NCBI RefSeq assembly: GCF_002156385.1
Contig: NZ_MVJM01000003.1
Location: 352,751-416,750 of the forward strand
Length of the DNA stretch: 64,000 nt
Direction of reading: 5' to 3'
Origin: Halalkalibacter urbisdiaboli
GTDB lineage: Bacteria; Bacillota; Bacilli; Bacillales; Bacillaceae_D
Shown: one piece after another, positions 17,329-26,250 of the stretch
How positions within the stretch are numbered: position 1 is the first letter of the stretch
Layout: every line of letters begins with the position of its first letter
The notes under the pieces: generated by a model
The model's input: the letters and a program-made list of their open reading frames with translations, nothing else
Databases searched by the model: none
What the model was told of the DNA's origin: nothing
Program-made: the position numbers and the translations under genes

Positions 17329-18540
17329 TTAATAGGGACGTAGGGGAGGGATAGTGAATTCTTCTTTCATACGATTGAGCCTCGTAGAAAGAGGAGAATA
17401 GTAAATGTTTGTCACCCTCTCATCAATAACAGATAATAAACCATATGCTTGCGCCGCCCGACTAATAAGAGGGACGTCGATATCTTTTTTTATTTTATTT
17501 AAATATGTTTGCCCTAATGAGCTCATTCCAAGTAGCCGAATATAAGGAAGAGTTGGCTGGGAAGTTAATTCCATGATATCTTCTTTTGTTGTTTGCGTTA
17601 AAATATGTGTAGCATATCTTTGCAAACGATTCCTTGTATAACGCTTCGTTTTTAACAAGTTCATCCATTCTGAAAAGGAAGAGGCTTTTTTAATTGTCTC
17701 TTTTACTCGGTATTCCAATCCTTCCTCCGCTTCATAAATTTGACGAAGGTCTGTCAGGCTTGAACATAGTATTTGGTATTGTAGCAACGGGAAATAGGCT
17801 TCCCAAGTATGGAACATCTTATTTTCCAGAACGTATTCTTGGAGAAGTTTAAATGTGGAACTAGGTAATACATGTTTGACTTGGTCGAGGGCACCGTGCT
17901 CATTAAGTTTTTTTCGAATGCTTGTAGCACTAGCAATTGGTGATGCCGGAACCGTTTCCTCGTGGTAATGAGCAGACTTTCGTGTTATCGTTGTTGCATT
18001 TATCGATAATTGCATATCGCGAATTGCTTTCATATAGTGATAGCCTAGAATATTGTTTGGTTCACTAAGTGATAACATTGTCTCTGGAGCAGATAATGTT
18101 GAAAAAGCTTCTGAAGTAGCACGCGGATAACTAACTCCATTTTTTAAATTTATTTTTACTTGTTTGTTCCATTCCGCGTGATGCTGTTCCATAAAGTTAA
18201 GTAAGTCTTCAAAGGCTTTTATCGAGCCCGACTCACTTCCAAAGTTTATGGTTTGCACACCGACAGTAGCTAATACTTTCATTGCTCCCTCGGCAAATGT
18301 CTCCGCCTTTTGAGTAGAGTAAATGTAGGGGAGCTCTAATACAAGATCGATACCTGCTTCTAATGCCATCCTTGTACGCTGCCACTTCGAAACAAAAGCT
18401 GGCTCTCCTCGTTGCAAAAAAGAGCCACTCATAACTGCAATGACAACATCTGCATTCGTTTTTAGACGTGCTTGTTTAATATGGTAAAGGTGTCCATTAT
18501 GAAGTGGGTTATATTCAACAACAATTCCAACAGTTTTCAT
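17329..18540 (-). CDS. tmcAL: tRNA(Met) cytidine acetate ligase TmcAL (YlbM)
   Basis: 403-aa enzyme that forms N4-acetylcytidine at the wobble position of elongator tRNA-Met from acetate and ATP. The N-terminal nucleotidylyltransferase-like domain has VGIVVEYNPLHNGHLYHI (HxGH), MSGSFLQRGEPAFVSKW and NFGSESG. The helical C-terminal half is typical of YlbM. It starts at ATG 18540 with AAGGAG upstream and is transcribed away from the ylbN-rpmF unit. Confidence 0.95.
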   Translation of the reverse strand: MKTVGIVVEYNPLHNGHLYHIKQARLKTNADVVIAVMSGSFLQRGEPAFVSKWQRTRMALEAGIDLVLELPYIYSTQKAETFAEGAMKVLATVGVQTINFGSESGSIKAFEDLLNFMEQHHAEWNKQVKINLKNGVSYPRATSEAFSTLSAPETMLSLSEPNNILGYHYMKAIRDMQLSINATTITRKSAHYHEETVPASPIASATSIRKKLNEHGALDQVKHVLPSSTFKLLQEYVLENKMFHTWEAYFPLLQYQILCSSLTDLRQIYEAEEGLEYRVKETIKKASSFSEWMNLLKTKRYTRNRLQRYATHILTQTTKEDIMELTSQPTLPYIRLLGMSSLGQTYLNKIKKDIDVPLISRAAQAYGLLSVIDERVTNIYYSPLSTRLNRMKEEFTIPPLRPY

Positions 18541-18669
18541 TGTAGTTCTCCTTTATTAAGATTAATTCGAAACTTTACTCTAGAATCACAACATGCTACA
18601 ATTGGTCTCACGCGCATTTTATAGAAGGACTTGCACATATTATAGACAAAACCGTGTAAAGAAAAAAGG

Positions 18670-18698
18670 TTGACAAACAAAATACGTAGATTTATAAT
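18670..18698 (+). promoter_or_regulatory. SigA promoter of ylbN-rpmF
   Basis: Perfect TTGACA (18670-18675), a 17-nt spacer, and a perfect TATAAT (18693-18698), the best housekeeping promoter in the window. The start of ylbN is 31 nt downstream of the -10. Confidence 0.93.
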
Positions 18699-18728
18699 TA
18701 CTTTTGTTGCCTTATGAGGTGAGGAAAT

Positions 18729-19244
18729 ATGAAATGGACATTAGCACAACTCAATGTAGCAAAGCACAAACCGTTTTTAATCGACGAGATTATTGACTTG
18801 CATGATATTATGGATCAAAATCATGAAATTCGAGATATCTCTCCCGTTCGTGTAAAAGGGGAAGCTGTTTATACAGGACATGTTGTTACCTTTCCTCTTC
18901 ATATTACTGGAGAATTGACTTTACCTTGTTCTCGAACGCTTGCAGATGTTAAGTTGCCCTTTGATTTAAGGGTATCGGAGCAATTTAGGCCAGCTGACGA
19001 GTACTATCGTAAAGAGGATGAAGATGAAGACGTGCATATTATTGAAAATGATGTCGTTGATTTAGTTCCTTATATTAAAGAGCATATTTTGTTGGAAATT
19101 CCTATGCAGATTTTTGCTGAAGAGGATGTAGAACCCCAAGCTCCTCCTGAAGGGAAAGATTGGGAGCTTGTAACTGAGGAAACTCAAGAGAAAAAAATAG
19201 ATCCAAGGCTAGCGGATCTTGCTAAATTTTTTGACAAAGAATAA
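18729..19244 (+). CDS. ylbN: YlbN, YceD/DUF177 family protein
   Basis: 171-aa acidic protein of the YceD family that almost always precedes rpmF. Bacterial homologs are tied to 23S rRNA or 50S maturation. Visible are the conserved beta core with a single cysteine (LTLPCSRTL) and the acidic DEDED segment. GAGGTGAGG precedes the ATG, and transcription comes from the strong promoter at 18670. The ribosome link is from the family and the gene pair. Confidence 0.9.
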   Translation: MKWTLAQLNVAKHKPFLIDEIIDLHDIMDQNHEIRDISPVRVKGEAVYTGHVVTFPLHITGELTLPCSRTLADVKLPFDLRVSEQFRPADEYYRKEDEDEDVHIIENDVVDLVPYIKEHILLEIPMQIFAEEDVEPQAPPEGKDWELVTEETQEKKIDPRLADLAKFFDKE

Positions 19245-19346
19245 GAAAATCGAAGCACCGGCATTGATCGGACCTTCATTTCATACAAAACTAGGCAAAG
19301 TTCTAGGTTAAGTAGTAAGATTAGATCCTGTAAGGAGGTGGGAATG

Positions 19347-19520
19347 ATGGCAGTACCATTTAGAAGAACTTCTAAAACTCGCAAGAATAAACGTCGTACT
19401 CACTATAAATTAGCAGTACCTGGCATGACTAAGTGTCCTGAGTGTGGAGAATTAAAGCTTGCTCACCGTGTATGTAAAGAGTGTGGCTCTTACAAAGGCC
19501 AAGACGTAATTAGCAAGTAA
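19347..19520 (+). CDS. rpmF: 50S ribosomal protein L32
   Basis: 57-aa zinc-ribbon ribosomal protein starting [20 protein letters not shown]. The four zinc cysteines are in CPEC and CKEC, so this is the Zn-binding (C+) type. ATG 19347, not the upstream GTG 19338, has AAGGAGGTGG properly placed. It is co-transcribed with ylbN, and a strong terminator follows. Confidence 0.97.
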   Translation: MAVPFRRTSKTRKNKRRTHYKLAVPGMTKCPECGELKLAHRVCKECGSYKGQDVISK

Positions 19521-19528
19521 TATGACGT

Positions 19529-19564
19529 AAGCAAAGAGGAAATCCTCTTTGCTTATTTTTTTTT
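19529..19564 (+). terminator. Terminator after rpmF
   Basis: Twelve-base-pair stem AAGCAAAGAGGA / TCCTCTTTGCTT with a 2-nt loop, followed by A and nine T. Confidence 0.93.
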
Positions 19565-19765
19565 TGCATAAAAAGATCTAGTAATAAAGGAAATGGAAGA
19601 GTTTGTAAATGTAATTTTTGAAAAAAATAGTGACTCTAAGTGGTATTCATGAAGTGTAACGAATAGATATGAAAAAAGAAGGATATAATCCCTTAATAGA
19701 ACAAAGTCTATCTTAACTAGTATTTGCATACGTATAAGCAATAAGATATTTTAGGAGGGGTATAA

Positions 19766-20365
19766 ATGTCATCTATTCGTCAAGATGCTTGGAGTACAGA
19801 TGAGGATTTAATTTTGGCAGAAGTGGTTCTTCGCCACATTCGTGAAGGTGGTACACAACTTGCAGCTTTTGAAGAAGTTGGAGAACGCTTATCAAGAACA
19901 AGTGCGGCTTGTGGGTTTCGTTGGAATTCAACGATTCGAAAAAAATATGAATCTGCAATTGCATTAGCAAGAAAACAACGCAGTAAAAATAAGAAAACGA
20001 ATGGTGCTGCTGATGAATCGTTTGAGGAAGAAGTAAGCTCTGAGCTAACTCCTAGAACTGAACCAGCTAAACCGAGTATTGCTATGACAGATAAAAAGGA
20101 AGACGATGCTTCTTCATTAACGATGGAGAAAGTATTGGACTTTCTTTCTGAGTATCATCGTAATCGTGAGGATAAAAGTTTAAGTGAAGAGCTAGAGCGT
20201 GTACGCCTTGAAAACCAAACACTGAGAGAGCGGTTAAACAAGCTAGAAGAAGAAAAAAGAACCATGACTGAAGATTATCGCGCCCTATTATCAATCATGG
20301 ATCGGGCAAGAAAGCTCTCCATCTATCAAGATTCAAGGGATCTTGTTGAACCTTCTTCTAAATAA
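19766..20365 (+). CDS. rsfA: Prespore regulator RsfA (YlbO)
   Basis: 199-aa regulator. It has an N-terminal Myb/SANT-like helix-turn-helix ([33 protein letters not shown]), a polar linker and a C-terminal coiled coil (about 135-185). RsfA of B. subtilis is made in the forespore and tunes SigF-dependent genes. TAGGAGGGG precedes the ATG. The 200-nt upstream gap contains GCATACGTAT near 19726, which may belong to a sporulation promoter, but no complete match was found. Confidence 0.92.
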   Translation: MSSIRQDAWSTDEDLILAEVVLRHIREGGTQLAAFEEVGERLSRTSAACGFRWNSTIRKKYESAIALARKQRSKNKKTNGAADESFEEEVSSELTPRTEPAKPSIAMTDKKEDDASSLTMEKVLDFLSEYHRNREDKSLSEELERVRLENQTLRERLNKLEEEKRTMTEDYRALLSIMDRARKLSIYQDSRDLVEPSSK

Positions 20366-20367
20366 TG

Positions 20368-20406
20368 AAAAGCGAGTGGTTTCAGTTACGAAACCGCTCG
20401 CTTTTT
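20368..20406. terminator. Bidirectional terminator between rsfA and ylbP
   Basis: Sixteen-base-pair stem starting AAAAGCGAGTGG with a 6-nt loop and flanking A and T tracts, between convergent genes. Confidence 0.92.
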
Positions 20407-20431
20407 ATCGTTATTTAGGCTGTTTTTTTGG

Positions 20432-20959
20432 TTAATCGTTCTGTAATTCTGTTACGTTTTCATTCTCAGGTTGCATTTCATTTTCAACCTGTTGCTCTTT
20501 AACACCATTTGGAAACCAAACATAAGGGCTTTCGCCACGGTCACGAGAGGATTGATATGTAATGGGTTCAAATCCTTGTTTACTCCAAAATCCTTCAGAA
20601 CGTTGACGAGCATTTGTTTTAATTGGCAAATTAAAGCTTTTTGCATAATTTACAAGAGTTTCTCCATAACCTTTCCCGCGATAAGGCTCCAATACTTCTA
20701 ATTTCCATAATTCTAAAAAGTCCTGAGGTGGATCGAAATAGCGGTCGTATTTTTCTTCAATTTTGTAAAGACTCATTCTGGCTACCAGTTTTTTACCGAA
20801 ATAAATTCCATAGAAAGGAGATTCACTATCGTTTTCGATAATATTAGCATTTAAATCATCTTTCATTGAAAGCTCTGCTGCCCCAAATTCACGAAAGTTT
20901 TTAAACTCTTCTAAAGTTTTGTAATTTACGAGCAGGCGTTGTACTTGATGTGTATCCAT
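20432..20959 (-). CDS. ylbP: GNAT N-acetyltransferase YlbP
   Basis: 175-aa GNAT-fold acetyltransferase. It has YFGKKLVARMSLY (beta strands), LELWKLEVLEPYRGKGYGETLVNYAKS (acetyl-CoA loop R-G-K-G-Y-G) and FWSKQGFEPI. It is very similar to YlbP over the first 150 residues; the last 25 residues form an acidic, Asn/Glu-rich tail. The substrate is unknown. GGAGGAGAAGG precedes the ATG. It is convergent with rsfA. Confidence 0.92.
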   Translation of the reverse strand: MDTHQVQRLLVNYKTLEEFKNFREFGAAELSMKDDLNANIIENDSESPFYGIYFGKKLVARMSLYKIEEKYDRYFDPPQDFLELWKLEVLEPYRGKGYGETLVNYAKSFNLPIKTNARQRSEGFWSKQGFEPITYQSSRDRGESPYVWFPNGVKEQQVENEMQPENENVTELQND

Positions 20960-21134
20960 TACCTTCTCCTCCTTTTAAGCCACTCAGTATTTATCCTTTT
21001 ATATTTTACTACAAAATGTAGGATATCGGGAAGAGAAACAGATTTAATCCGAGGATAATCGTAATCTGAATGTTCCAAATCAAAAATCTGAAGAAGTGTG
21101 TTACAATTTGAGAAGATTTTATGTAGGGGTGTTC

Positions 21135-22052
21135 ATGGTGAAGATTGCTATTGTAGGAGCGGGTTCAATCGGTATGCTCGTCGCATCTTTTTTTTATAGT
21201 GCTGGTCACCATGTGATTTTGCTCACTAAAAGAGAAGAACAAATGAAGGAGCTACGACAGCACGGCTTAAATTATGTCTACAAAGACACTGAAAGAAAAC
21301 GTGCAATGATTGAGGTTAATCAACTTGATAACGTTCGAAAGCTAGAAGTAGATTGTACTATTATTGCAGTTAAATCTTATGAAGTAGAAACGATTCTGAA
21401 CAAACTTTCAAATTTAAAAGGTTCTAAAAAAGCAATTCTATTTTTACAAAATGGGATGGGACACCTTCACATGCTTTCCAATCTTGCTTATTCGGAAGTA
21501 GGAGTAGCTGTTGTTGAACATGGTGCGCTAAGAGAATTAGATTATCTTGTTCAGCATACAGGAGTAGGTCGAATAAAGTGGGCACTATTTACTGGTGGAG
21601 ACCAAATATTAATGGCGATGATGGAGTCAGTTCATCAACCCTTTTTTTTGATTGAAAGAAGGGACGATTGGCAAGAAATGCTTGAATCAAAGTTAATAGT
21701 CAATGCTTGCATTAATCCACTAACAGCTTTACTAAAAGTTGAAAATGGTGAATTGCTTCATAATCCGCATTTTTATAAGTTAATGCAACATGTATTTACA
21801 GAGGTTCAAGCAATTTTACATCTTGAGCACTCTCAACAAAGTTGGGATTTAGTAAAACAAGTTTGTCATAATACTTCTCATAATCGTTCATCCATGTTAA
21901 AGGATGTAGAAAATGAGCGCAAAACGGAAGTAGATAGCATTATAGGTTATTTATTAATTAGAGCAGATAAACAAAACATTGAAGCGCCGTTGTTAAACTT
22001 TTTATATGAGGCGTTAACGGGCAATAACTTGAGGAGGGATACAATGTGTTAA
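21135..22052 (+). CDS. panE: 2-dehydropantoate 2-reductase
   Basis: 305-aa NADPH-dependent ketopantoate reductase family protein (YlbQ position). It has an N-terminal Rossmann loop (IAIVGAGSIGMLVASFF), FLQNGMGHL in the middle and a helical C-terminal domain with the conserved Lys and Asn (ESKLIVNACINPLTALL). It supplies pantoate for vitamin B5 and CoA synthesis. ATG 21135 is chosen over the open upstream codons because GGGGTG lies 5 nt before it. Confidence 0.92.
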   Translation: MVKIAIVGAGSIGMLVASFFYSAGHHVILLTKREEQMKELRQHGLNYVYKDTERKRAMIEVNQLDNVRKLEVDCTIIAVKSYEVETILNKLSNLKGSKKAILFLQNGMGHLHMLSNLAYSEVGVAVVEHGALRELDYLVQHTGVGRIKWALFTGGDQILMAMMESVHQPFFLIERRDDWQEMLESKLIVNACINPLTALLKVENGELLHNPHFYKLMQHVFTEVQAILHLEHSQQSWDLVKQVCHNTSHNRSSMLKDVENERKTEVDSIIGYLLIRADKQNIEAPLLNFLYEALTGNNLRRDTMC

Positions 22053-22429
22053 CGGCATTTGCATGGTTTGTAGCAACCATCGTTACCATCCCTATTTTTG
22101 GTTGGTATTTAGTGTATATTATTACTGTGAAAATCACGAAAAATAAACGAAGGGCTGTACGATTAGCTATTGATGGTTCATGTATACTCTTCATTACTTC
22201 TGTATATTTTATTATGTACGAATTATGGCAGCGCTCTTTTTTATGGATTATCTTAACACTCATCTTTTTTATTGCTTTTATTTTTACATTTATTCATTGG
22301 AAAATTGCAGATGATATTTATGTTAAAAAGTTATTTCGAGGGATTTGGAGAACGAACTTTTTAATCTTTTTCTTTCTCTATTTTATATTAATTGGGTACG
22401 GTTTATTATCAAGGGTTTTTGCGTTATAA
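22046..22429 (+). CDS. DUF3397 membrane protein
   Basis: 127-aa protein with four hydrophobic helices. The internal pattern ITKNKRRAVRLAIDGSCILF and the C-terminal RGIWRTNFLIFFFLYFILI match the DUF3397 family of Bacilli, whose function is unknown. It starts at GTG 22046, 8 nt after GAGGAGG, and overlaps the last codons of panE, so it is translated together with it. bshC follows 82 nt later. Confidence 0.85.
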   Translation: MLTAFAWFVATIVTIPIFGWYLVYIITVKITKNKRRAVRLAIDGSCILFITSVYFIMYELWQRSFLWIILTLIFFIAFIFTFIHWKIADDIYVKKLFRGIWRTNFLIFFFLYFILIGYGLLSRVFAL

Positions 22430-22511
22430 AACGAGGTGTAAATAATGGTGTAGAGAGAAAGACTTTGCTATGATTATGATGAAGTCTTATATATGAAGGG
22501 ACGTCGCATTA

Positions 22512-24131
22512 ATGGAAGTGAAAGAAGTTAATCTAGCACAATCAGCGTTTGTAAATGATTATTTAAAGGGGAAGGTAGAAAGTAATCAATTTTTTGATTA
22601 TCCTCTTCAAGAATCGAATGGTTACCAAGAGCGGATAGATGAGCTTTCGACTCGTCACTTTAAAAGAGCAGAGCTTGTAGAACATTTACTTGACTTTCAC
22701 AAACAGTTTCCAAATCAAAAACGTGTGATAAATAATATTAAAAAATTACAGAACTCTAATGCGGTAACTGTCGTAGGAGGTCAGCAAGCTGGGTTACTGA
22801 CTGGGCCTCTATATACACTCTATAAAGCAATGTCTATTATCATATTAGCAAAACAGCAAGAGGAGGCATTAGGTGTACCGGTTGTTCCGATTTTTTGGAT
22901 TGCCGGAGAGGACCATGACTTAGAGGAAATAAGATTTGTTTATGCGCAAAAGAATAAACGCTGGAGTAAGCATGTTTTAAATCAACATGGCTTTGAGCAA
23001 AAGACGGCATCGGATACGGAATTCTCTAAACAGAACCTATCGATATGGATCGATGATTTGTTTCAAACCTTTCCTGAGACCGCTAATACTAAGCGTCTAG
23101 TAAATCATATCCATATGTTAGCTGATTGCTCACATACGTATGTCGATTTTTTTGCACAAATGATGAATTGGTTTTTTGAAAAAGAAGGGCTCGTTTTATT
23201 GGATTCAAATCATCAGCGTATTCGAGAGATTGAAGCAGATTATTTTATCGAAATGATTGAACACGTTTCTGAAATCCAGAAGGCTCAGTTACGGGGGGTT
23301 GATGAGTTTGCATCACTAGGGTATGGAACACCAATTGAGACGGAACCGGAAAATGCTCACTTGTTTATTCAGATAGAGGGTGAGCGAAAGCGTTTGGATT
23401 TTCTTTCCGATTTCTTTCAAGTTAGAGGGACGAATCTAACTTATACAAAAAATGAATTGAAACAAATGGCAAAAGAAAATCCAAGCTTATTTAGTAATAA
23501 CGTTGTTTCAAGGCCGATCATGCAAGAATTTCTGTTGCCTGTCTTGGCATTTGTTTCCGGACCGGGTGAATTAGCGTATTGGGCGACTCTTAAACATGTA
23601 TTCCATTGCTTATCTCTTAAAGTTCCAAGAATTGTTCTTCGCCTACAAGCAACTGTTATTCCTAGAGAAGTACATAAATGGGTTGGGAGAAATGGTTATA
23701 CCTGTATGCAATTTTTAGAAGGTGAGGGTGAACAGCTAAAGAACGCATGGTTAGCTTCCATTCAAGAATACCCAATTAATGATGTGATGAAAAAAATGAA
23801 GGTTGACCTTGCAGATTCACATCAGAAGGTTCAAGAGTTGGCGGGAAAAATGGATACGACCCTTTTTCACTTAAGTCAAAAGAATTTTTCGATTCTAAAC
23901 TCGCAAGTAGAATTTATGGAAAGAAAAATGAATCAATTTGTTGAGCAGAAACATCATCATATGTTAGCAAAATTTGACGAGGTGAATTTTTGGCTTTTCC
24001 CTGAGAATCGACTTCAGGAAAGAGTGATTCACCCAGTTTTATTACTAAATCTCGTCGGCGAAGATGGTTTGCGTCGATTTATAGAAGAGGATTTCACTCT
24101 TAATGGGAAACACAAGCTTATTTATTTGTAA
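22512..24131 (+). CDS. bshC: Putative cysteine ligase BshC (bacillithiol synthesis)
   Basis: 539-aa protein (YllA) assigned to the last step of bacillithiol synthesis, adding cysteine to glucosaminyl-malate. Conserved segments are VTVVGGQQAGLLTGPLYTLYK and WIAGEDHDLEEI in a nucleotide-binding-like N-terminal half, then FVSGPGELAYWA and a long coiled coil toward the C-terminus (about 440-480). It lies just upstream of mraZ as in B. subtilis and is closed by its own terminator. Confidence 0.94.
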   Translation: MEVKEVNLAQSAFVNDYLKGKVESNQFFDYPLQESNGYQERIDELSTRHFKRAELVEHLLDFHKQFPNQKRVINNIKKLQNSNAVTVVGGQQAGLLTGPLYTLYKAMSIIILAKQQEEALGVPVVPIFWIAGEDHDLEEIRFVYAQKNKRWSKHVLNQHGFEQKTASDTEFSKQNLSIWIDDLFQTFPETANTKRLVNHIHMLADCSHTYVDFFAQMMNWFFEKEGLVLLDSNHQRIREIEADYFIEMIEHVSEIQKAQLRGVDEFASLGYGTPIETEPENAHLFIQIEGERKRLDFLSDFFQVRGTNLTYTKNELKQMAKENPSLFSNNVVSRPIMQEFLLPVLAFVSGPGELAYWATLKHVFHCLSLKVPRIVLRLQATVIPREVHKWVGRNGYTCMQFLEGEGEQLKNAWLASIQEYPINDVMKKMKVDLADSHQKVQELAGKMDTTLFHLSQKNFSILNSQVEFMERKMNQFVEQKHHHMLAKFDEVNFWLFPENRLQERVIHPVLLLNLVGEDGLRRFIEEDFTLNGKHKLIYL

Positions 24132-24166
24132 GATGATGTATAAATTCTGTGTCGGAAGAAGATGAG

Positions 24167-24197
24167 AAAAAACCTGCAAATGTTGCAGGTTTTTTTT
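24167..24197 (+). terminator. Terminator after bshC
   Basis: Stem AAAACCTGCAA / TTGCAGGTTTT with an ATG loop and eight T. It separates bshC from the dcw cluster. Confidence 0.92.
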
Positions 24198-24284
24198 ATT
24201 TTGATGATTAATTAAAATAATAGTGGTGAAAAGTGGAGGGATGTGGTAACTTTAGGGTAATAAGTGGGGGGAGATGTGTTTTCG

Positions 24285-24716
24285 ATGTTCATGGGGGAAT
24301 ATCGTCATAATGTAGATGAAAAAGGACGCATGATTGTTCCGGCGAAATTTCGTGATTCGCTAGGGGCTTCCTTCGTTGTGACACGTGGACTCGATCGTTG
24401 CTTGTTTGTTTACCCACTTGAAGAATGGAAGAAGCTTGAAGAAAAGCTAAAGACATTGCCATTTACAAAAAAAGATGCTCGGGCATTCACGCGTTTTTTC
24501 TTTTCAGGTGCGACTGAATGTGAGCTTGATAAACAGGGGAGAGTAAATATTGCATCTCCTCTTCGTGAATATGCACAACTTGAGAAAGAGTGTGTTGTTA
24601 TCGGTGTCTCTAATCGTGTGGAAGTTTGGAGCAAATCGATATGGGAAGAATATTTTGATGAAGCTGAAGAATCCTTTAGTGATATTGCTGAAAACATTGT
24701 TGATTTTGACATGTGA
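24285..24716 (+). CDS. mraZ: Transcriptional regulator MraZ
   Basis: 143-aa protein with two AbrB-like SpoVT/MraZ repeats, each with the DEKGR / DKQGR signature ([33 protein letters not shown]). MraZ binds repeats upstream of its own operon and regulates dcw transcription. ATG 24285 gives the standard MFMGEYRHN start; GTG 24264 is too close to the GGGGGGAG site. Two GTGG-containing stretches (GGGTGG/GTGGTA-type, 24220-24270) might be its operator but are not a clear repeat array. Confidence 0.95.
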   Translation: MFMGEYRHNVDEKGRMIVPAKFRDSLGASFVVTRGLDRCLFVYPLEEWKKLEEKLKTLPFTKKDARAFTRFFFSGATECELDKQGRVNIASPLREYAQLEKECVVIGVSNRVEVWSKSIWEEYFDEAEESFSDIAENIVDFDM

Positions 24717-24803
24717 AATGTTGATTAATTCTGAATAGCGAAATCAGCGGTTTCTATCAAGGCTTCACGAAAAGTGAGAGAGTTCTAAGGAGAAGGTGAT
24801 AGT

Positions 24804-25736
24804 TTGTTCACCCATATTACTGTTTTAAAAGAGGAATCAGTAAAAGGCTTGAATATCCGTCCAGATGGGATTTATGTTGACTGTACGTTAGGTGGAGCAG
24901 GGCACTCAGAGCGTATTGTGCAGCAGCTAGGTGAGAAAGGCCACCTCTATGCTTTTGATCAAGATGATAAAGCGCTTGAGCATGCAAAGCAGAGACTGGC
25001 GCCATATGAAGGGAAATTCACGTTAATACGAAGTAATTTTCGTTATTTAAAAGAAGAGCTAGCTAACCATTCTGTTTATGGAGTTGATGGGGTTTTATTT
25101 GACCTTGGGGTATCTTCACCACAATTAGATGAGGCAGAGCGAGGCTTTAGCTATCATCAAGATGCGCCATTGGATATGAGAATGGATCGAACGGCGCCAC
25201 TGACTGCTTTTGAAGTTGTTAATGAGTGGGAGTTTAACCGGCTTGTAAAAATCATTTCGAGATATGGGGAAGAAAAGTTTGCAAAGCAAATAGCGAGAAA
25301 AATTGAAGCCTATCGTGAAAAGCAAACTATTTCAACAACAGGTGAACTCGTTGAAATTATTAAAGATGCGATACCAGCTCCTGCTAGAAGGCAAGGGGGA
25401 CATCCTGCAAAGCGAACATTTCAAGCTATCCGCATAGCAGTAAATGATGAGCTCGGTGCCTTTGAGGATGCATTAGAAGCGGCTATCAGTCTTACAAACA
25501 AGCATGGGCGTATTTGCGTGATTACGTTCCATTCTTTAGAGGACCGTCTTTGTAAGGAAGTGTTTAAAGAGCTTAGCAAAGGTCCCGATTTACCACCTGG
25601 TTTACCTGTCATACCTGAAGGTTATGAACCGACATTAAAGTTAATTACACGAAAACCAATTAGCGCAAGTCAAGAAGAATTAGAAGCAAATAACCGTTCG
25701 CGTTCAGCGAAGCTTAGAATAGCAGAAAAAAGTTAG
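24804..25736 (+). CDS. rsmH: 16S rRNA (cytosine1402-N4)-methyltransferase RsmH
   Basis: 310-aa SAM methyltransferase (MraW). It shows [15 protein letters not shown] (SAM loop), [34 protein letters not shown] and ITFHSLEDR. It modifies C1402 in the ribosomal P site. It begins at TTG 24804, with GAAGGTG 5-6 nt upstream and no alternative in-frame ATG before the conserved N-terminus. It is the second gene of the dcw operon; ftsL is 14 nt on. Confidence 0.96.
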   Translation: MFTHITVLKEESVKGLNIRPDGIYVDCTLGGAGHSERIVQQLGEKGHLYAFDQDDKALEHAKQRLAPYEGKFTLIRSNFRYLKEELANHSVYGVDGVLFDLGVSSPQLDEAERGFSYHQDAPLDMRMDRTAPLTAFEVVNEWEFNRLVKIISRYGEEKFAKQIARKIEAYREKQTISTTGELVEIIKDAIPAPARRQGGHPAKRTFQAIRIAVNDELGAFEDALEAAISLTNKHGRICVITFHSLEDRLCKEVFKELSKGPDLPPGLPVIPEGYEPTLKLITRKPISASQEELEANNRSRSAKLRIAEKS

Positions 25737-25750
25737 GGAGGGTGCAACAC

Positions 25751-26110
25751 ATGAGTATGGTAGCGCGTCAAATACAGCATCAGCAACAAGAGGAAACAAA
25801 GATAAAGAAAAGAATACGAATTAGGCCTGAACGAGCAAGAGTTACTAAAGGAGAAAAAGCAATTGTCGGTGCTATCGCCTTAACACTTTTCTTATTAATT
25901 GGGTTTATAATACATAATTATGCTACCATTTATGAATTAAATCGTGATGTGTATCGTTTGGAAACATCAATAAATGAACAATCACAGGTCAATGAAGGAC
26001 TATCCTTACAGGTTGTGGAACTTAGTGCGCCAGATCGTATTTTACAGATCGCAACGGAAAGGTTGAATATGTCTTTAAATGACCATCAAGTGAAAGTCGT
26101 TAAAAACTAG
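25751..26110 (+). CDS. ftsL: Cell division protein FtsL
   Basis: 119-aa bitopic membrane protein. It has a basic cytoplasmic N-terminus (KKRIRIRPERARVTKGEK), a single helix (about 40-60) and an external coiled coil with leucine repeats (about 65-110, IYELNRDVYRLETSINEQ). It forms the FtsL-DivIB-DivIC complex that activates septal wall synthesis. ATG 25751 has GGAGGG 8 nt upstream. A strong terminator overlaps the stop, separating it from pbpB. Confidence 0.93.
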   Translation: MSMVARQIQHQQQEETKIKKRIRIRPERARVTKGEKAIVGAIALTLFLLIGFIIHNYATIYELNRDVYRLETSINEQSQVNEGLSLQVVELSAPDRILQIATERLNMSLNDHQVKVVKN

Positions 26111-26134
26111 TTCATATTTGAACTAGTTTTTTTT
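26103..26134 (+). terminator. Terminator between ftsL and pbpB
   Basis: Ten-base-pair stem AACTAGTTCA / TGAACTAGTT with a TATT loop and eight T, starting inside the last ftsL codons. It should split or attenuate mraZ-ftsL from pbpB transcription. Confidence 0.9.
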
Positions 26135-26250
26135 CCAAGAGCTTGATGTTCGCTACAGCTTGAACGTCTCGGCGAGAATATAAAATAACGATGACACTAG
26201 TCGTATTTCTACATTTTTAATAAATCTGCTAGCATTTGGGGTGGTTATAC

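Noticed and set aside
25421-25612. Antisense frames inside dcw and ylb genes (for example inside rsmH)
   Set aside because: No binding sites or family motifs; they mirror the codon pattern of strongly supported genes.
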